From Narthecium ossifragum (Eukaryota; Streptophyta; Magnoliopsida; Dioscoreales; Nartheciaceae), in the NCBI GenBank assembly GCA_963920575.1, contig OY986970.1, forward strand, positions 2,002,959 to 2,066,958: 64,000 nt of DNA. Reading direction: 5' to 3'. The number at the start of each line of letters is the position of its first letter. Positions within the stretch are counted from its first letter, which is position 1. The position numbers and the translations under genes were made by a program. Below the pieces are notes generated by a model, which was not told where the DNA came from, did not search any database, and was given only the letters and a program-made list of their open reading frames with translations. This document shows, piece by piece, positions 11,844 to 23,196 of the stretch.

Positions 11844-12978
11844 TTAAATACGATTGGATAACATTTTAAAGATCATTTTCAATTTGATTTTGAGCATAAA
11901 ATTCCAAGGAAGGTATACCCATACATTTTGATTCTCTGATTGTGTATGACTATTGTCGTGGGTTGATTCACTGTGATAACCTTCATCGATGGGATTGCTT
12001 TCTCCATTGCTATGGTCACATTGTTCTTCAGTACCTTCCTCTTCATCGGAGTCCACATCCAAAAATGAAGATGCATAGATTCTTATCTCATTGAGTGTAG
12101 GACATAATTTTGTTGTCTTCACATTCTCATCATCCATTTCAGATAGGTCATAGGTTATCAGGTTCTTGCCGTTATTATGTATGGACCACTTTACACATCG
12201 TGGTATCATGTTTTCCTTTTGATCTTGTGTCACAACAGTTGTATGTTCGCAAAACCAGTACTGCACAAAAAAAGCAAATATGATGTTTCAGCTTATGTCT
12301 ATGTAGCTAATTTTGGAAATTGAGTAAAATTTGAAGTCAAGCATTTGAAGTAGATAAACTTACTGGCAACAACATTGCACAGCCAGTAACCCTTGCAGGG
12401 TTTTTATGATGTTTGTCAAGTGAATCAATGAGAGTTTTTAAAATTTCACTTGACCAATCATAGGTCTTCATGTTGTCTAAATCATCCACATAGTTGATAT
12501 AAGCCCGTGTCACTTTTCTTCCACTGCTGCAGAAGAATATGGACTCCATGATGTATATAGTGAGCAATTTAATGCTATCAAGAACATCTGTATCACTGCC
12601 TTTTGGGAATGTGCTCACTATTTTCTCCTTCAAAGTAGCCATTGTAATAACCTTTTCATTCCGGAAAATTCTGTCCAGTAACATTGTCTTCTTCTGGTGG
12701 GTGCTAGACTTATTCACATCCAATTTTTGGGAGCCATGATCAAGGCCAAAAATATGCTTCACATCTGAGCTTCTAATCTGGCAATATTGATGCTCTAATT
12801 TGAATGCCTTTTTGATGTAGTCATATTGTTTGATCAATAAGACTATATCATTGTCACGTTTCCGTGCATTCTTCTCTGTCAGTTTTCCTTTGTACACTGC
12901 GTCAACCAAGGTGTAAAATGGAGTTTTCGACAACAATTCCCAGTGTAGATCAGTGAATGAATCTTTTATGAATGCCAT
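11844..12978 (-). CDS. Transposon-type protein with plant-mobile/DUF1985-like domain (fragment)
   Basis: Two exons join in frame on the minus strand: 12978 to 12364 (ends GCAATGTTGTTGCCA before GTAAGT) and 12260 to 11844 (begins TACTGG after TTTTTTGTGCAG). The joined protein carries IRSSDVKHIFGLDHG, a hydrophobic helix near KLLTIYIMESIFF, YVDDLDNMKTYDWSSEILK and ARVTGCAMLLPYWFCEH. This pattern recalls the plant mobile domain/DUF1985 found with Ulp1-type proteases in plant transposons. An acidic tail (DVDSDEEEGTEE) follows. The true start may lie upstream: the frame stays open to about 13030, beyond a TTGATGCAG acceptor. No protease domain follows, so it is probably a partial gene. The identification is from pattern memory only. 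Confidence 0.4.
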
Positions 12979-13079
12979 TATTGTAATGAGTGCAGTTACA
13001 GTTGATCTATACTGGATAAGGTTAACTTTTTTCCTGCATCAAGAATGAAAGGAAATTAAAATAACTGTGCACATGGGAA

Positions 13080-14025
13080 GAATTACTAACATTTAAAATG
13101 GCAAGTGTCTAAGAAGCAATTATAATGGGAAGTAGCTACAGATTAAAGAAGGAAGTCAGTTCCAAATAACAAGGAAGTAACTACAAATTATATTGCGAAG
13201 TAACTACAGTTACTAACTACCAATTAACGACAATAGGTAAGGGAAGTAACCTCCAATAGAACTTTAGTTCATCCCAGTTTTCATTTGTGAAGTAAGGAAA
13301 GTAACTACCAATTATAATCTGCGAAGTTACTACAATTAAATTAGGTAAGTAACTACCATTAAAGTAGGGAAGTAACTACCAATTTAGTTTGTAGTTACTT
13401 CCAGTTATCATATGCGAAGTAAGGAAAGTAACTACCAATTATAATCTGCAAAGTAACTACCAGGATATGAAGTAACCACCAAGGGAAGTGACACCAAGGG
13501 ATTTTTGTGGAGTAACTACCACAGAATTGAAAGTAGGAAGTAACTACAATATAGTCCGATAACAATAAATATAGTACAATAATCCGGAGGTTAGTACCAA
13601 TGAATTGGAAGTGGAAAGTAACTACCATGATATGAAGTAACCACCAAGTGAAGTGAACCCAAGGGATTTTGGGAAGTAACTACCAATGAATTGAAACTAG
13701 GAAGCAACCATTAAATCGTCCGATAAGAAACCCTAGATAAAAAAACCTTATTTCGCAAACAATAAATATAGTATAATAATCGGGAAGTAAATATCAATGA
13801 ATTGGAAGTGAAAAGTAACTACCAGGATATGAAGTAACCACCAAGTGAAGTGAATCCAAGGGATTTTTGGGAAGTAACTACCAATGAATTGAAACTAGGA
13901 AGCAACCATTAAATCGTCCGATAACAAACCCTAGATAAAAAACCCTAATTCGCAAACAATAAGTAGAGTACAATAATCGGGAAGTAACTTCCAATGAGTT
14001 GAAAAGTGGGAAGTAACTACCAAAT
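13080..14025 (+). repeat. Right GAAGTAACTACC tandem array
   Basis: Same repeat as the left array and mostly the same orientation, so the pair is direct rather than inverted. It includes longer secondary duplications: blocks with ATGAAGTAACCACCAAG, GAATTGAAACTAGGAAGCAACC and AAATCGTCCGATAA recur at about 13630-13730 and 13810-13930. The array covers the 5' side of the minus-strand gene. Confidence 0.85.
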
Positions 14026-14615
14026 ATAGTCCGATAATAACCCCTAGAAACGGCATCCATAACCCTAGATTAGCAAACAATAAATCTTGTACAATAATCA
14101 CAATGCTTCTACTGGAAATCTCCATTTGTTGTTGCATTTCAAAAAAAGAGGAGGAAAAATGAAAAAAATGATAAAAATACCGTACCCTTTCACCATTTTG
14201 AATGATTTTTTGCGACTGGAGGCGGACGGTAGGACCTTTTGTGACTGGAGCCGGACGGTAGGATCTTCCACGCCGCCGATAAGAAGGTCTATCGGAAACT
14301 TTAGGCTTTACTGGTCGGACGACGGAAGCGGAAGAGGCGGGACGCCAGAAATGGTGGGTAGAAAGGCTCGTGCGCGTTGGAAATGGGAGGGACGGGCTTT
14401 TATTGGGAATCAATTTCGAAATTTTCGAAAATTACGGAACGGGCGGCTGCGAGGCTGTATTTACGAGAATGGGAATGAATAGGGGTATTGTAGTCTTATG
14501 TTGCTATTGTGGGTACTAAAACACTTAAGGACTGTTACAGGGGATCAAATCACAAGAAGAGGTAACTTAAAAGACTAAACAATAAATCCCCCCAAAGTAT
14601 CTTTATGTGCTCAAT

Positions 14616-15015
14616 AACTAAATATGTCTCTTAGCGAAATAAATGCTCACTTTTTTTATGTCCTTTTTCATGTTTGAAACTTTTAATCTTTTTCTAAGTT
14701 GCAGCAATGAAAGAAAATCGTAACCATGATCGTGAATCTTAAAGACTTACCTCTAAACTAGTAGTAAATTTAAATACAATAAATAAAAGTATAGACGTCA
14801 AAAATATAAGTCGAACCTAATCAGCAAATAAATAACTCGTTCCCACGTAACACACTAATATAGAAAAGTTAGTGGTCATATCAGTTTCCAGTATATGCTT
14901 CTTGAAACACAGAGCGAAACCAATACTTGGGTTGATTCCAAGTATCTGAAATGAACTATAATGTGTTCAGATCACTAGGTGGCTTTATATCTGCCTGAAA
15001 TTTCTAACATTTATT

Positions 15016-15055
<40 letters not shown>
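14616..15055. other. Intergenic, no gene seen
   Basis: AT-rich sequence ending in an (AT)n run at 15021-15055. No open frame with recognisable content. Confidence 0.6.
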
Positions 15056-15056
<1 letters not shown>

Positions 15057-15252
15057 TAGTTGTGCCTCCTGTCACATGGTAGGGTAACCACCAACCCCAT
15101 CCCAATAACCAGCCAATAACTCCCTCCCACTAAACCCCTCTCAACTTAGGATTATCATGCTACATAGGTGTTACATAGGCTCCATCTAAGACATTCTTTC
15201 GCTACATAGGACAACAGCAGTTTCACTTATAACCATATCCTCACATAAGGAT

Positions 15253-15255
<3 letters not shown>
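15056..15255 (-). mobile_element. Helitron, non-autonomous, complete (200 bp)
   Basis: On the minus strand it starts TCAATCCTTATGTGAGG and ends GAGGCACAACTAG. It is inserted inside an (AT)n tract with A and T at its borders. Related copies are at 22561-22675, 56254-56403 and 56631-56807 (shared: TTAGGATTATCATGC, CATAGGCTCCA, GACATTCT). Confidence 0.75.
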
Positions 15256-15291
<36 letters not shown>

Positions 15292-16070
15292 TTCAGATGC
15301 CGTGAACCATCCGAATTAAATGACATGTTTCTTAGCATAATCAGATTGTAATGGTAATGAATATCTCCTTTTCTTATGCTGCAATCGCAATTTAATAATT
15401 GAATCTCCCTATAGGCCAGTAATTTTGAGAATCTATGTTTCAAGAAGCTCATGCTCATGCATAGTTCCCAATAAATCCAGCAATTCATGTTTGCAAACGT
15501 AAATGTCACCGCAAAACATATGACAAATATTATTGGTTTTTGAAATGTTTCATAACATTGAATTACAAATCAGAAATAGGCGTGTGTAATCAAAACATTT
15601 TTGATTGTGCATTCATACACTTCCCTGTTTCCCTATCCAAAATAAAGGAAGAAATAGGTGTTAATGGCCTCGTATTTTCTTTTAGCAGATAAGCAGGGGA
15701 TAATTATACCGCATATTTGGAGATGCCTAATTCAATTATAGGATACTTGGCTTTGTAAGATTTTGAGATAGTTCTCCCATTCACCTAAAAAATGATTGGA
15801 GTGTACATGTTACATGTTTCACAGTTGAAATATGGGCATCTAAGAATGTTTTTGTGGAACTATAGATCAGGTTCGTCTCCTGTATAAAATGTATGCCTCT
15901 AGTCTTTCGAACAAGGTAAAAGTCTTTGTTTTTGTTGCAGAATGATGTTTGTGAGAAAAGAAACTTGCCTCTAAATCCTGCAGTTCCACCCAGTGCATAG
16001 TCTCTGGCACCATCTCATCCATTCCTCACACTAGAGAAAGGTTTAGCCGGATTCAATAACAAAAACTCTT

Positions 16071-16394
16071 TTACCTGCCAACAAATGGTGTAGCTACCTC
16101 TTGTTCCCCTTCCCTGAACACTCGATGGCACCTCTCCTTCCAGAGCATCCATAAGGTATACGCAACAAGAGCTTTCAACTTGCGGGAGGCTTCATCCTTT
16201 GAGGAGCGTTGGAAGAGCTCAAAGCAAAAAAAGGAGTCTAACAAAGATAAATCCATACATGTGAACCCAAGTACCTGCTGCAACACCTCAGTAGCATACT
16301 CACAAGTGAAAAGAATACGCCGGGTGGAGTCCTCATATCTGTTGCAACCAGTACAAGCCAGATTATCAATAATTCTCAAAACTTGCATCCTCAT
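16071..16394 (-). pseudogene. LINE remnant: zinc-knuckle region after reverse transcriptase
   Basis: A minus-strand open stretch of 107 residues carries CTGCNRYEDSTRRILFTCEYA, the Cys/His pattern of the zf-RVT region that follows plant LINE reverse transcriptase. It is followed by AYTLWMLWKERCHRVF. The intact LINE at 23545-26016 has the equivalent pieces CPRCGCRETIFHALMECPFA and AYTVWLIWKDRNAVVF. No reverse transcriptase or RNase H lies next to it. Confidence 0.7.
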
Positions 16395-16470
16395 ATTATA
16401 GAGGCATCTAAGAATATTTTTGTAGAACTATAGATTAGGTTCGTCTCTTGTATAAATGTATGTCTTTTAA

Positions 16471-16620
16471 GGCCCATTTGAATCGAGGATAAGATAAGTT
16501 TACATAGTGAATAAAATAAAAATTATACAAGTATTAAAAATAGTTATGTAAAATTACGTATAAAATATTTAGATGTATAAATAAAATTTATGTATATTTA
16601 TCATCTATCCAAACGGCCCT
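16471..16620. mobile_element. Tourist-like MITE, copy A
   Basis: About 150 bp, starting GGCCCATTTGAATCGAGGAT after TAA and ending TCATCTATCCAAACGGCCC. The same family occurs at 51480-51630 and 55598-55746. The neighbouring duplicate at about 15891-15905 lacks it and shows the empty site (GTATGCCTCTAGTCTTTCG). Confidence 0.75.
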
Positions 16621-16959
16621 GGTCTTTCGAACAAGTAAAAGTCTTTGTTTCTGTTGCAGAATGATGTTTGTGAGAAAAGAAACTTGCCTCTATTGAGTCT
16701 ACGAGGCTCAGCTCTCAAGTCTTGCTACCCATAGGTGGATCTCACAACAATATAAGATCCATCACATGAAATGATGGCAGCACTAATACTGACGGAAGAG
16801 GCACACGACACATGATAACATTGCCAGCATAAGCTCGCAATTTAAAAGCTAGCTCTGCATAAATGAACTGCTTCAAACTGCACCTGAAACAATGTTAATA
16901 TAGAGTACAAGAGAGTAAAATGAGAATACAAAACGTATTTATTGAATACTCTTCATGAA

Positions 16960-19900
16960 TTAGACAGCAGAAGATGCTTCATGCAATGTTCGTTGCTCCT
17001 CAGAAGCTCCAAAGAAATCCTGCAGCGCTAGCATCTTAATAGAGTTTTGCCTCAAGCTCCTGATAGCTTCCACGCTGGCTAGTGCCCCAGCGACTGTTGT
17101 TATGATGGGGATTTTATAGGCCAGAGCCATCCTACGGAGCTGCCGGCCATCAATTGAATCCAGAGCATCACCAGAACTTGTTATTACCATAACTTGCACC
17201 TCACCATTTGCTAGCATATCACCCGCATGAGGCCGTCCTTCGTGCATCTTAAGAACGCGCTCAACTGGTATGCCCTCTAGCTCAAGCACACGGGCAGTTC
17301 CAGAAGTGGAGACTATCCTGAAGCCAAGTTCTTGAAACCCACGAGCTATGGAAGCAAGGTGAGGCTTTGTCAAGTCATTTAAGCTGAGAAACAGTGTGCC
17401 ACTATCCGGAAGCTTTTGCCCAGCAGCAATTTGAGCCTTTGCAAAAGCAACAGAGAAATCATAATCAATTCCCATGACCTCCCCAGTGCTACGCATCTCT
17501 GGGCCAAGAAGTACATCACAACCTTGGAACTTCTCGAATGGTAACACAGCCTCCTTGACCGAGACATGTTTTGGTATCACCTCTTTTGTGAATCCAAGCT
17601 CATGCAAGCTCTTTCCGGACATGATGAGAGAGGCATACTTGGCTAGAGGGTGGCCAATGGCCTTAGAAACAAAAGGCACAGTGCGAGAGGCACGAGGATT
17701 CGCCTCAAGAAGGTAAACATCACCAGAGGCTGTGATTGCATACTGGCAATTCATAAGTCCACATACACCAAGTCGTTTGGCTAGCTTCGCAGTCCATGTA
17801 CGAATCGTATCCAAGCACTTAGCAGACACGGTTTTTGTGGGAAGAGAACACGCAGAATCACCAGAATGGATCCCGGCCTGCTCAATGTGCTCCATGATGC
17901 CCCCTATTACGACGTTACCCTGTGAGTCAGCAAGTGCATCCACATCGATCTCACAGGCGTCTGAGAGGTACTTGTCTATCAAGACTGGACGTTCAGGATC
18001 AACTTCAACCGCATTCTCAAGATATGTTACTAGCTTGTCATCAGCATAGACAATCTCCATCGCCCGGCCACCCAAGACATATGAAGGCCTCACTACGACA
18101 GGGTATCCAATATCAGTAGCAATCGATATAGCAGCAGAATCACTCTTTGCGATCCCACCTTTGGGCTGTTCAATACCAAGCTCATTGAGGATTTTATTGA
18201 ATCTTTCTCTGTCCTCAGCTGCATCAATAGAATCAGGAGATGTTCCCCATACGCATACATGTCCTGTTCCGGTGGAATTCGCTAGCTTAGACGCTTCCAA
18301 AAATTGCTGTATAGGCAATGCAAGCTTAAGAGGAGTTTGCCCGCCAAACTGCACAATTATTCCATCAGGCTGTTCCAACTCGATCACATTCAAGACATCC
18401 TCGACAGTCAAAGGTTCAAAGTACAAACGATCACTGGTGTCATAGTCCGTGGACACCGTCTCTGGATTTGAGTTCATCATTATTGTCTCATAGCCATTCT
18501 GAAACCAATCTCAAATACTTAGAAGATATATAAGAAAGTCTAGAATAATTAGTTTGGAAATTCTAAGGAGTCTGTATCGTGGAGTGTCTGTCATTTTCAG
18601 AGAATTTAGAGCATCATATATTAAAAACCAGTCTACTGGATGACCAGCAAAGACGATAACATAAATGCAGGTACGACATTCACTTTGAATAGAAAGCAAA
18701 CCTACCTGGCGAAGGGCGAACGAAGCATGACAACAGCAGTAGTCAAACTCAATACCCTGACCAATACGGTTTGGTCCACCACCCAATATCAGCACCTTTT
18801 TTTTCCGTGTTGGAGCAGACTCACACTCATAATCATACGACGAGTACATATATGGTGTGTTTGCATCAAACTCTGCAGCACAAGTATCAACCCTCTTATA
18901 TGCAGGAATCACACCTAAAGACAAGCGCCTTGATCTTACATCTGTCTCAGAAGAGGAGGTTGCATAAGCAATCTGTTTGTCACTGAAACCCCTTCTCTTC
19001 ACCTCATACAAGTCTTCCTTTGTCAGCTGGTACAGAGTCCTTGCAAAAAGAAACTGCTCCACATGTATCAACTCTTTAAGCTGAGAAAGGTACCACTTAT
19101 CAATAAAGCTCAGCTCATGTACTTCTTCCACTTTCATTCCTTTTTTCATTGCTGCATATATCGCGTGAATCCGGTCTGGATTTGGGACCCGCAGGCTGTA
19201 CTTCAACTGGTCCCAATCCCAGTCGAGTTCCTTGACAGGTGCACATCCCCAGCCAGCATAGCCGCACTCCAAAGATCGAACAGCTTTCTGGAATGATTCT
19301 TGGAAAGTTCGTCCCAATGCCATTGCTTCACCAACTGACTTCATCTGGGTGGTCAATATTGGCTGAGAACCGGGAAATTTCTCAAAGGCAAATCGCGGAA
19401 TCTACAGAATACACACACAACACAGAAATTAGAAGAAACAACAATACCCATGCATAAAACATCACAGAAGATGAAATATTGGTCTTGCTTAAACTCAACT
19501 ATGTGGTTTCTACATATCATCTGTACAAAATAACGGAGATAAATGAAGAGCAATGTGCTTATGGGTGCTGGCTGAAACTGAGCTATTCATGTTGATGACA
19601 ATGATAGATGAGGTTCTGTATTCTTCTAACACCATATGGTAGAATAGGGAAACTAGTCTCACATATCTACGCAAACATGATAAATTTGGCAGAAGAAAAA
19701 TTGCACACGAAATGTCTAATTCCTGAACTAAAAACACGAAGAGAAACAAATATTTGGTGAGCTATTATGTTCAGATTCACTGCAGGAAGAGAGAAATTCT
19801 AAATACACCACAACAATTGCTAAGTATACCACACATTTTTTTATTCGGTGGTTAAGCACCGAATGAATAAAAACATGTTCGGTGGGTATGAAAATATAAG

Positions 19901-21849
19901 GTATGAAAATACACCAAGGTGAAAGACACCATCTAAGCAACATAAGGTATGAAAATACACCAAGGTGCATAGCAGAAAAGTAGAATTAGCTTTTGTATCC
20001 AAGCAAACACACAAAGGTTGTTGACGAAATACCTTATTTAGTATTAACATATGGCCTAACTAGGGAATTAAGGGCGTCAGAAATATCAGCTTCACCATTA
20101 TATGAAGTATGCAGGTATCAAACTTGAGGTGAGCTGCAATGACAACTTCACGTATGAAAATTCTACACGAGAAAGAAAAGGTAGAAGATAACAACAGTAA
20201 AATTAAAATATACAAGAATAAGAAATCGGAGCAATACAGTCACATGATAATGTAAGATAGAATCACTCTCAACAGATAGAACCAAAAAGTATGACTAGTC
20301 TCTGTAAACTCTTCTTTAATGAAAGTTTATAATCTAAAATAACACAAAAGAAAACTTAGACTGAACTTAGGAGTCTAGAACATGCCTTGGACTTGTGAGT
20401 GATCACTGAAAACTAAGGCCTTAACATAAACGACTTAACTAAGGGTATAAAACAGTCACAAAATTATCCAAATCAGTCATCAACGAATGTGCAAGGCACC
20501 GAAAATAAATCAATCCAAACCAGATATTAACTAATCATGACACTCGCCTTCGTCACCACGTAATCAATCGATGGCTCGAAGCTGGCAGGCGTCTTCTTTG
20601 TGATATCATTAGGAATCTGATCAAGTGTATACCCAACTGACAGCTTGGCGGCAATTTTAGCAATAGGAAAACCAGTAGCTTTGGATGCAAGAGCAGACGA
20701 CCGCGACACTCTGGGGTTCATCTCGATGACCATCACTTCCCCATCTTCTGGGTTAACAGCAAATTGCACATTGGACCCTCCACACTCTACACCAATCTCC
20801 CTTATAATGGCAACAGAATAATCTCGCAGCCGCTGGTACTCCTTGTCAGTTAGCGTCTGGGCAGGCGCAACAGTGATAGAATCCCCGGTGTGCACGCCCA
20901 TCGGATCAATATTCTCAATTGAGCATATGATGACCACATTGTCGGCAAGATCACGCATGACCTCGAGCTCGTACTCTTTCCACCCAAGAAGAGATTTTTC
21001 CACCAGCACCTGTGAGTTGACGCTGGCGGTTAGCCCGGCGCGGCATATTGCCTCAAACTCCGAACGGTTATATGCTATCCCGCCGCCAGTGCCGCCGAGG
21101 GTGAAGGCTGGACGTATAATGACTGGGAACTCCCCGATGGAGTCGGCGATCGCCGAGCACTCCTCGAAGGTGGTTCCAATGCCCGAAGGAGGGGTTTTGA
21201 GACCGATCTTGGCCATTGCCTGCTTGAAGAGGTTGCGGTCCTCGGCCTTGCGGATGGCCGCGAGGTCGGCTCCGATGAGCTGGATTCCCCTGCGAGAGAG
21301 TGCGCCAGAGTCAGAAAGGGCGACAGCTAGGTTAAGAGCAGTCTGGCCGCCCATGGTGGGGAGGATAGCGTCGGGGAGTTCGGCGTCAAGGACTTTTTCT
21401 ACAAGTTCGGGGGTCATGGGGCCGATGTAGGTGCGGTGGGCGAGGTCCGGGTCGGTCATGATGGTGGCCGGGTTCGAGTTCACGAGGACCACCTCGTAGC
21501 CCTCGTCCACCAGTGCCTTGCACGCCTGAGTCCCCGAGTAGTCGAACTCGCACGCTTGGCCGATCACGATAGGCCCGGCGCCCAAGATAAGGATTTTCTT
21601 GATGTCCGTGCGCTTGCCGCCGACGCGGCGGGTAACCAAGGAGACGGCGGCGCCGTCTCCGGAGGATGGTGGGGAGGCATCGGCGACGAGAGAACAAGGA
21701 GTAGTAGTGAGGCGGTAGCGGCGGCGGAGGTGGAGGGGGCGGGAGCGGCCGGGGGAGAAGACAATAGAGGAGATGAAGGCGCGTGAGCGGAGATTGGCAG
21801 CGGGTGTAGTCGGAGGTGTTCTCGCCGGGAGGCGGTCGCAGATAGACAT
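16960..21849 (-). CDS. CARB: Carbamoyl-phosphate synthase large subunit, plastid
   Basis: Three exons on the minus strand, 21849-20548, 19401-18706 and 18498-16960, give 1178 residues, full length for plant CARB. The enzyme makes carbamoyl phosphate from bicarbonate, ATP and ammonia delivered by the small subunit, for arginine and pyrimidine synthesis in plastids. The first 70 or so residues are Ser/Arg/Pro-rich, a likely transit peptide. The first synthetase half starts at [20 protein letters not shown], with [10 protein letters not shown] and [12 protein letters not shown]. The second starts near residue 634 at [16 protein letters not shown], with [10 protein letters not shown] and [12 protein letters not shown]. 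The C-terminal MGS-like regulatory domain includes [16 protein letters not shown]. Intron 1 uses a GC donor (ACGAAG^GCGAGT) with acceptor CTGTAG; the GT option breaks the frame. Exon 1 is very GC-rich. Confidence 0.97.
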
Positions 21850-22129
21850 GGAGGCGGCGGAACCCTCTCCCTCTGCTTCGTCCCTCGTTACTATCGCTCT
21901 CGAGTCTCAGCTTAAAAGTAGGGTTTTTGGGCGACGGCTGCGTTAGTTGTGCTGCAGCCAAAGGTTAAGTAAAGCGGGGACCCCGAGTAATGACAACCAG
22001 GAAACTACTTTGTTGAAATAGTTACAATTTTAAACTTCCTAACGACCAATATTTGCATAAACGTCCTTCTTGACTTAGCTTATACCATATATATCCTTCT
22101 ATTAATCTAAAGTTTACTTATATCTTGTA

Positions 22130-22350
22130 CTAGGTGGCCCCCTGGCACATGGCATGGTAACCATCAGGTTAATGACTGATTCAGTTATAAAAATCGAATT
22201 TGATTAATGAATTAGTATGAATACTATATAAGGTTGATTGTATTAGATTAGTATACTATAACTATAGAATAAATATAACTGTATGAATTAAATCAACATT
22301 ATAAGGGGGTGGTTATTATGCGTAACCGTTTTTGCTCCTTATGAGGTTGA
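22130..22350 (-). mobile_element. Helitron, non-autonomous, complete (221 bp)
   Basis: On the minus strand it starts TCAACCTCATAAGGAGC after A and ends GCCAGGGGGCCACCTAG before T. A hairpin (TGCCATGTGCCA) precedes the end. The body matches bases 1-227 of the window, apart from orientation-neutral indels. Confidence 0.75.
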
Positions 22351-22560
22351 TAATTTCTTATTAAATGCCACCAAACTTCAAAAATGTTATTATTCTAAAT
22401 TCAACATCGCAAGTTGTTGGTTAAATTAGTAACTGATAATGATCTATTTCATTGAATAGAGTTTTTGAGTGTATTGTGTGGTTACTGAATTAAAGATCCC
22501 TATGAGAGAATAATCGAACTAGAAGAACAAAAGACAACAAGATGCATAAAATTCATGTAG

Positions 22561-22675
22561 CTCACCTTAGGATTATCATGCCACATAAGCGTAACATAGG
22601 CTCCATATAGGACATTCTCCCGTCACGTAGAACAATAAAAGTTTCATTTATAACCATAGCCTTTTATAAGGATGA
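22561..22675 (-). mobile_element. Helitron fragment, 5' end only
   Basis: On the minus strand, TCATCCTTATAAAAGG begins at 22675. The body matches the 15056-15255 copy up to TTAGGATTATCATGCCACATAAG, then similarity stops; the CTAG half is missing. Its 5' terminus abuts the CTAG of the next element with no base between. Confidence 0.6.
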
Positions 22676-22939
22676 CTAGCAGGCCCCCGTGCCACCTGGC
22701 ATGGTAACCACCCACCTCTTAACTTCCATGTTAACTTCCTTGTTAACCACCCACCCCTCAACCCCCTCCTCCACTAACCCCTACTAACTTCCATGTTAAC
22801 TTCCCCCTCATCCCCATTAATCACCTCCCCCACTAACTTCCCCTTCCACATAGGCTCCACATAAGACTAAGCCTGTCATGTAAGATCCACGTAGGACAAC
22901 CAAAGGTTATTTTATAACCATGCTCCTATATAAGGATGA
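22676..22939 (-). mobile_element. Helitron, non-autonomous, complete (264 bp)
   Basis: On the minus strand it runs from TCATCCTTATATAGGAGC (22939) to GTGGCACGGGGGCCTGCTAG (22676). The palindrome TGCCAGGTGGCA just inside the 3' end fits the Helitron hairpin. Internal CT-rich blocks (TAACTTCCATGTTAACTTCC) are duplicated. Confidence 0.75.
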
Positions 22940-22984
22940 TATCATAGAATTTCAATAAGCTCATAACACGTGATGATTTGTATA

Positions 22985-23196
22985 AATGTATTATATAAGA
23001 TCAGTTTTTATGAGGTATAATTTGACTTATCTGTTTTCTCACACATGACAACTGAGTCATAGAGAGAGAATGAGAAAGGAGGACACATGATAGCTGAGTC
23101 ATAGAAGGGGAAGGAGAGAGAGGACAAAAAGGATGGGTGATTAAGGATAGTGGGGGGTGAGTGATTACCCATGCCACCTGACACGGGCCCACCTAG
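22985..23196 (+). mobile_element. Helitron-family element, plus orientation, 5' end unclear
   Basis: Ends TGCCACCTGACACGGGCCC then ACCTAG at 23193-23196, before T, with a near-palindrome ahead of it. A 13-base direct echo (GCCCACCTAGTTA) follows at once, giving a second CTAG at 23206-23209. The body resembles 3186-3430 (ACAACTGAGTCATAGAGAGA type repeats). I could not fix the TC start. Confidence 0.5.

Larger units (their letters stand above)
10378..14615. mobile_element. Mutator-like element, 4.2 kb, with 11-bp flanking repeats
   Basis: ATGTGCTCAAT occurs at 10378-10388 and again at 14605-14615, fitting a target-site duplication around an element at 10389-14604. The termini are only loosely inverted: TTAGTCTTTTAAG, GTGTTTTAGT and GACTACAATACCCC at the right find counterparts TAGTCTCTTTGGAG, TAGTGTTGTTAGT and GACCAAAATAGCC at the left. 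Inside are a minus-strand transposon-type gene (11844-12978) and two arrays of a GAAGTAACTACC repeat. The flanking repeat length and terminal style fit Mutator-like elements; no transposase was seen, so it would be non-autonomous. Confidence 0.55.
15835..16691. repeat. Direct duplication split by a LINE remnant and a MITE
   Basis: The first copy, 15835-15973, and the second, 16401-16691, share GGCATCTAAGAAT, GAACTATAGAT, AGGTTCGTCTC, GTCTTTCGAACAAG and AATGATGTTTGTGAGAAAAG. The second copy is longer only because a Tourist-type MITE (16471-16620) sits inside it. Between the copies lies a degenerate LINE piece. Confidence 0.8.

Noticed and set aside
10997..14025. CRISPR-like array
   Set aside because: Repeats are degenerate, tandem without unique spacers, and lie in a eukaryotic transposon.
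20843..21786. Long plus-strand frames opposite CARB exon 1
   Set aside because: Antisense shadows of a GC-rich coding exon; the minus-strand frame matches carbamoyl-phosphate synthase throughout.
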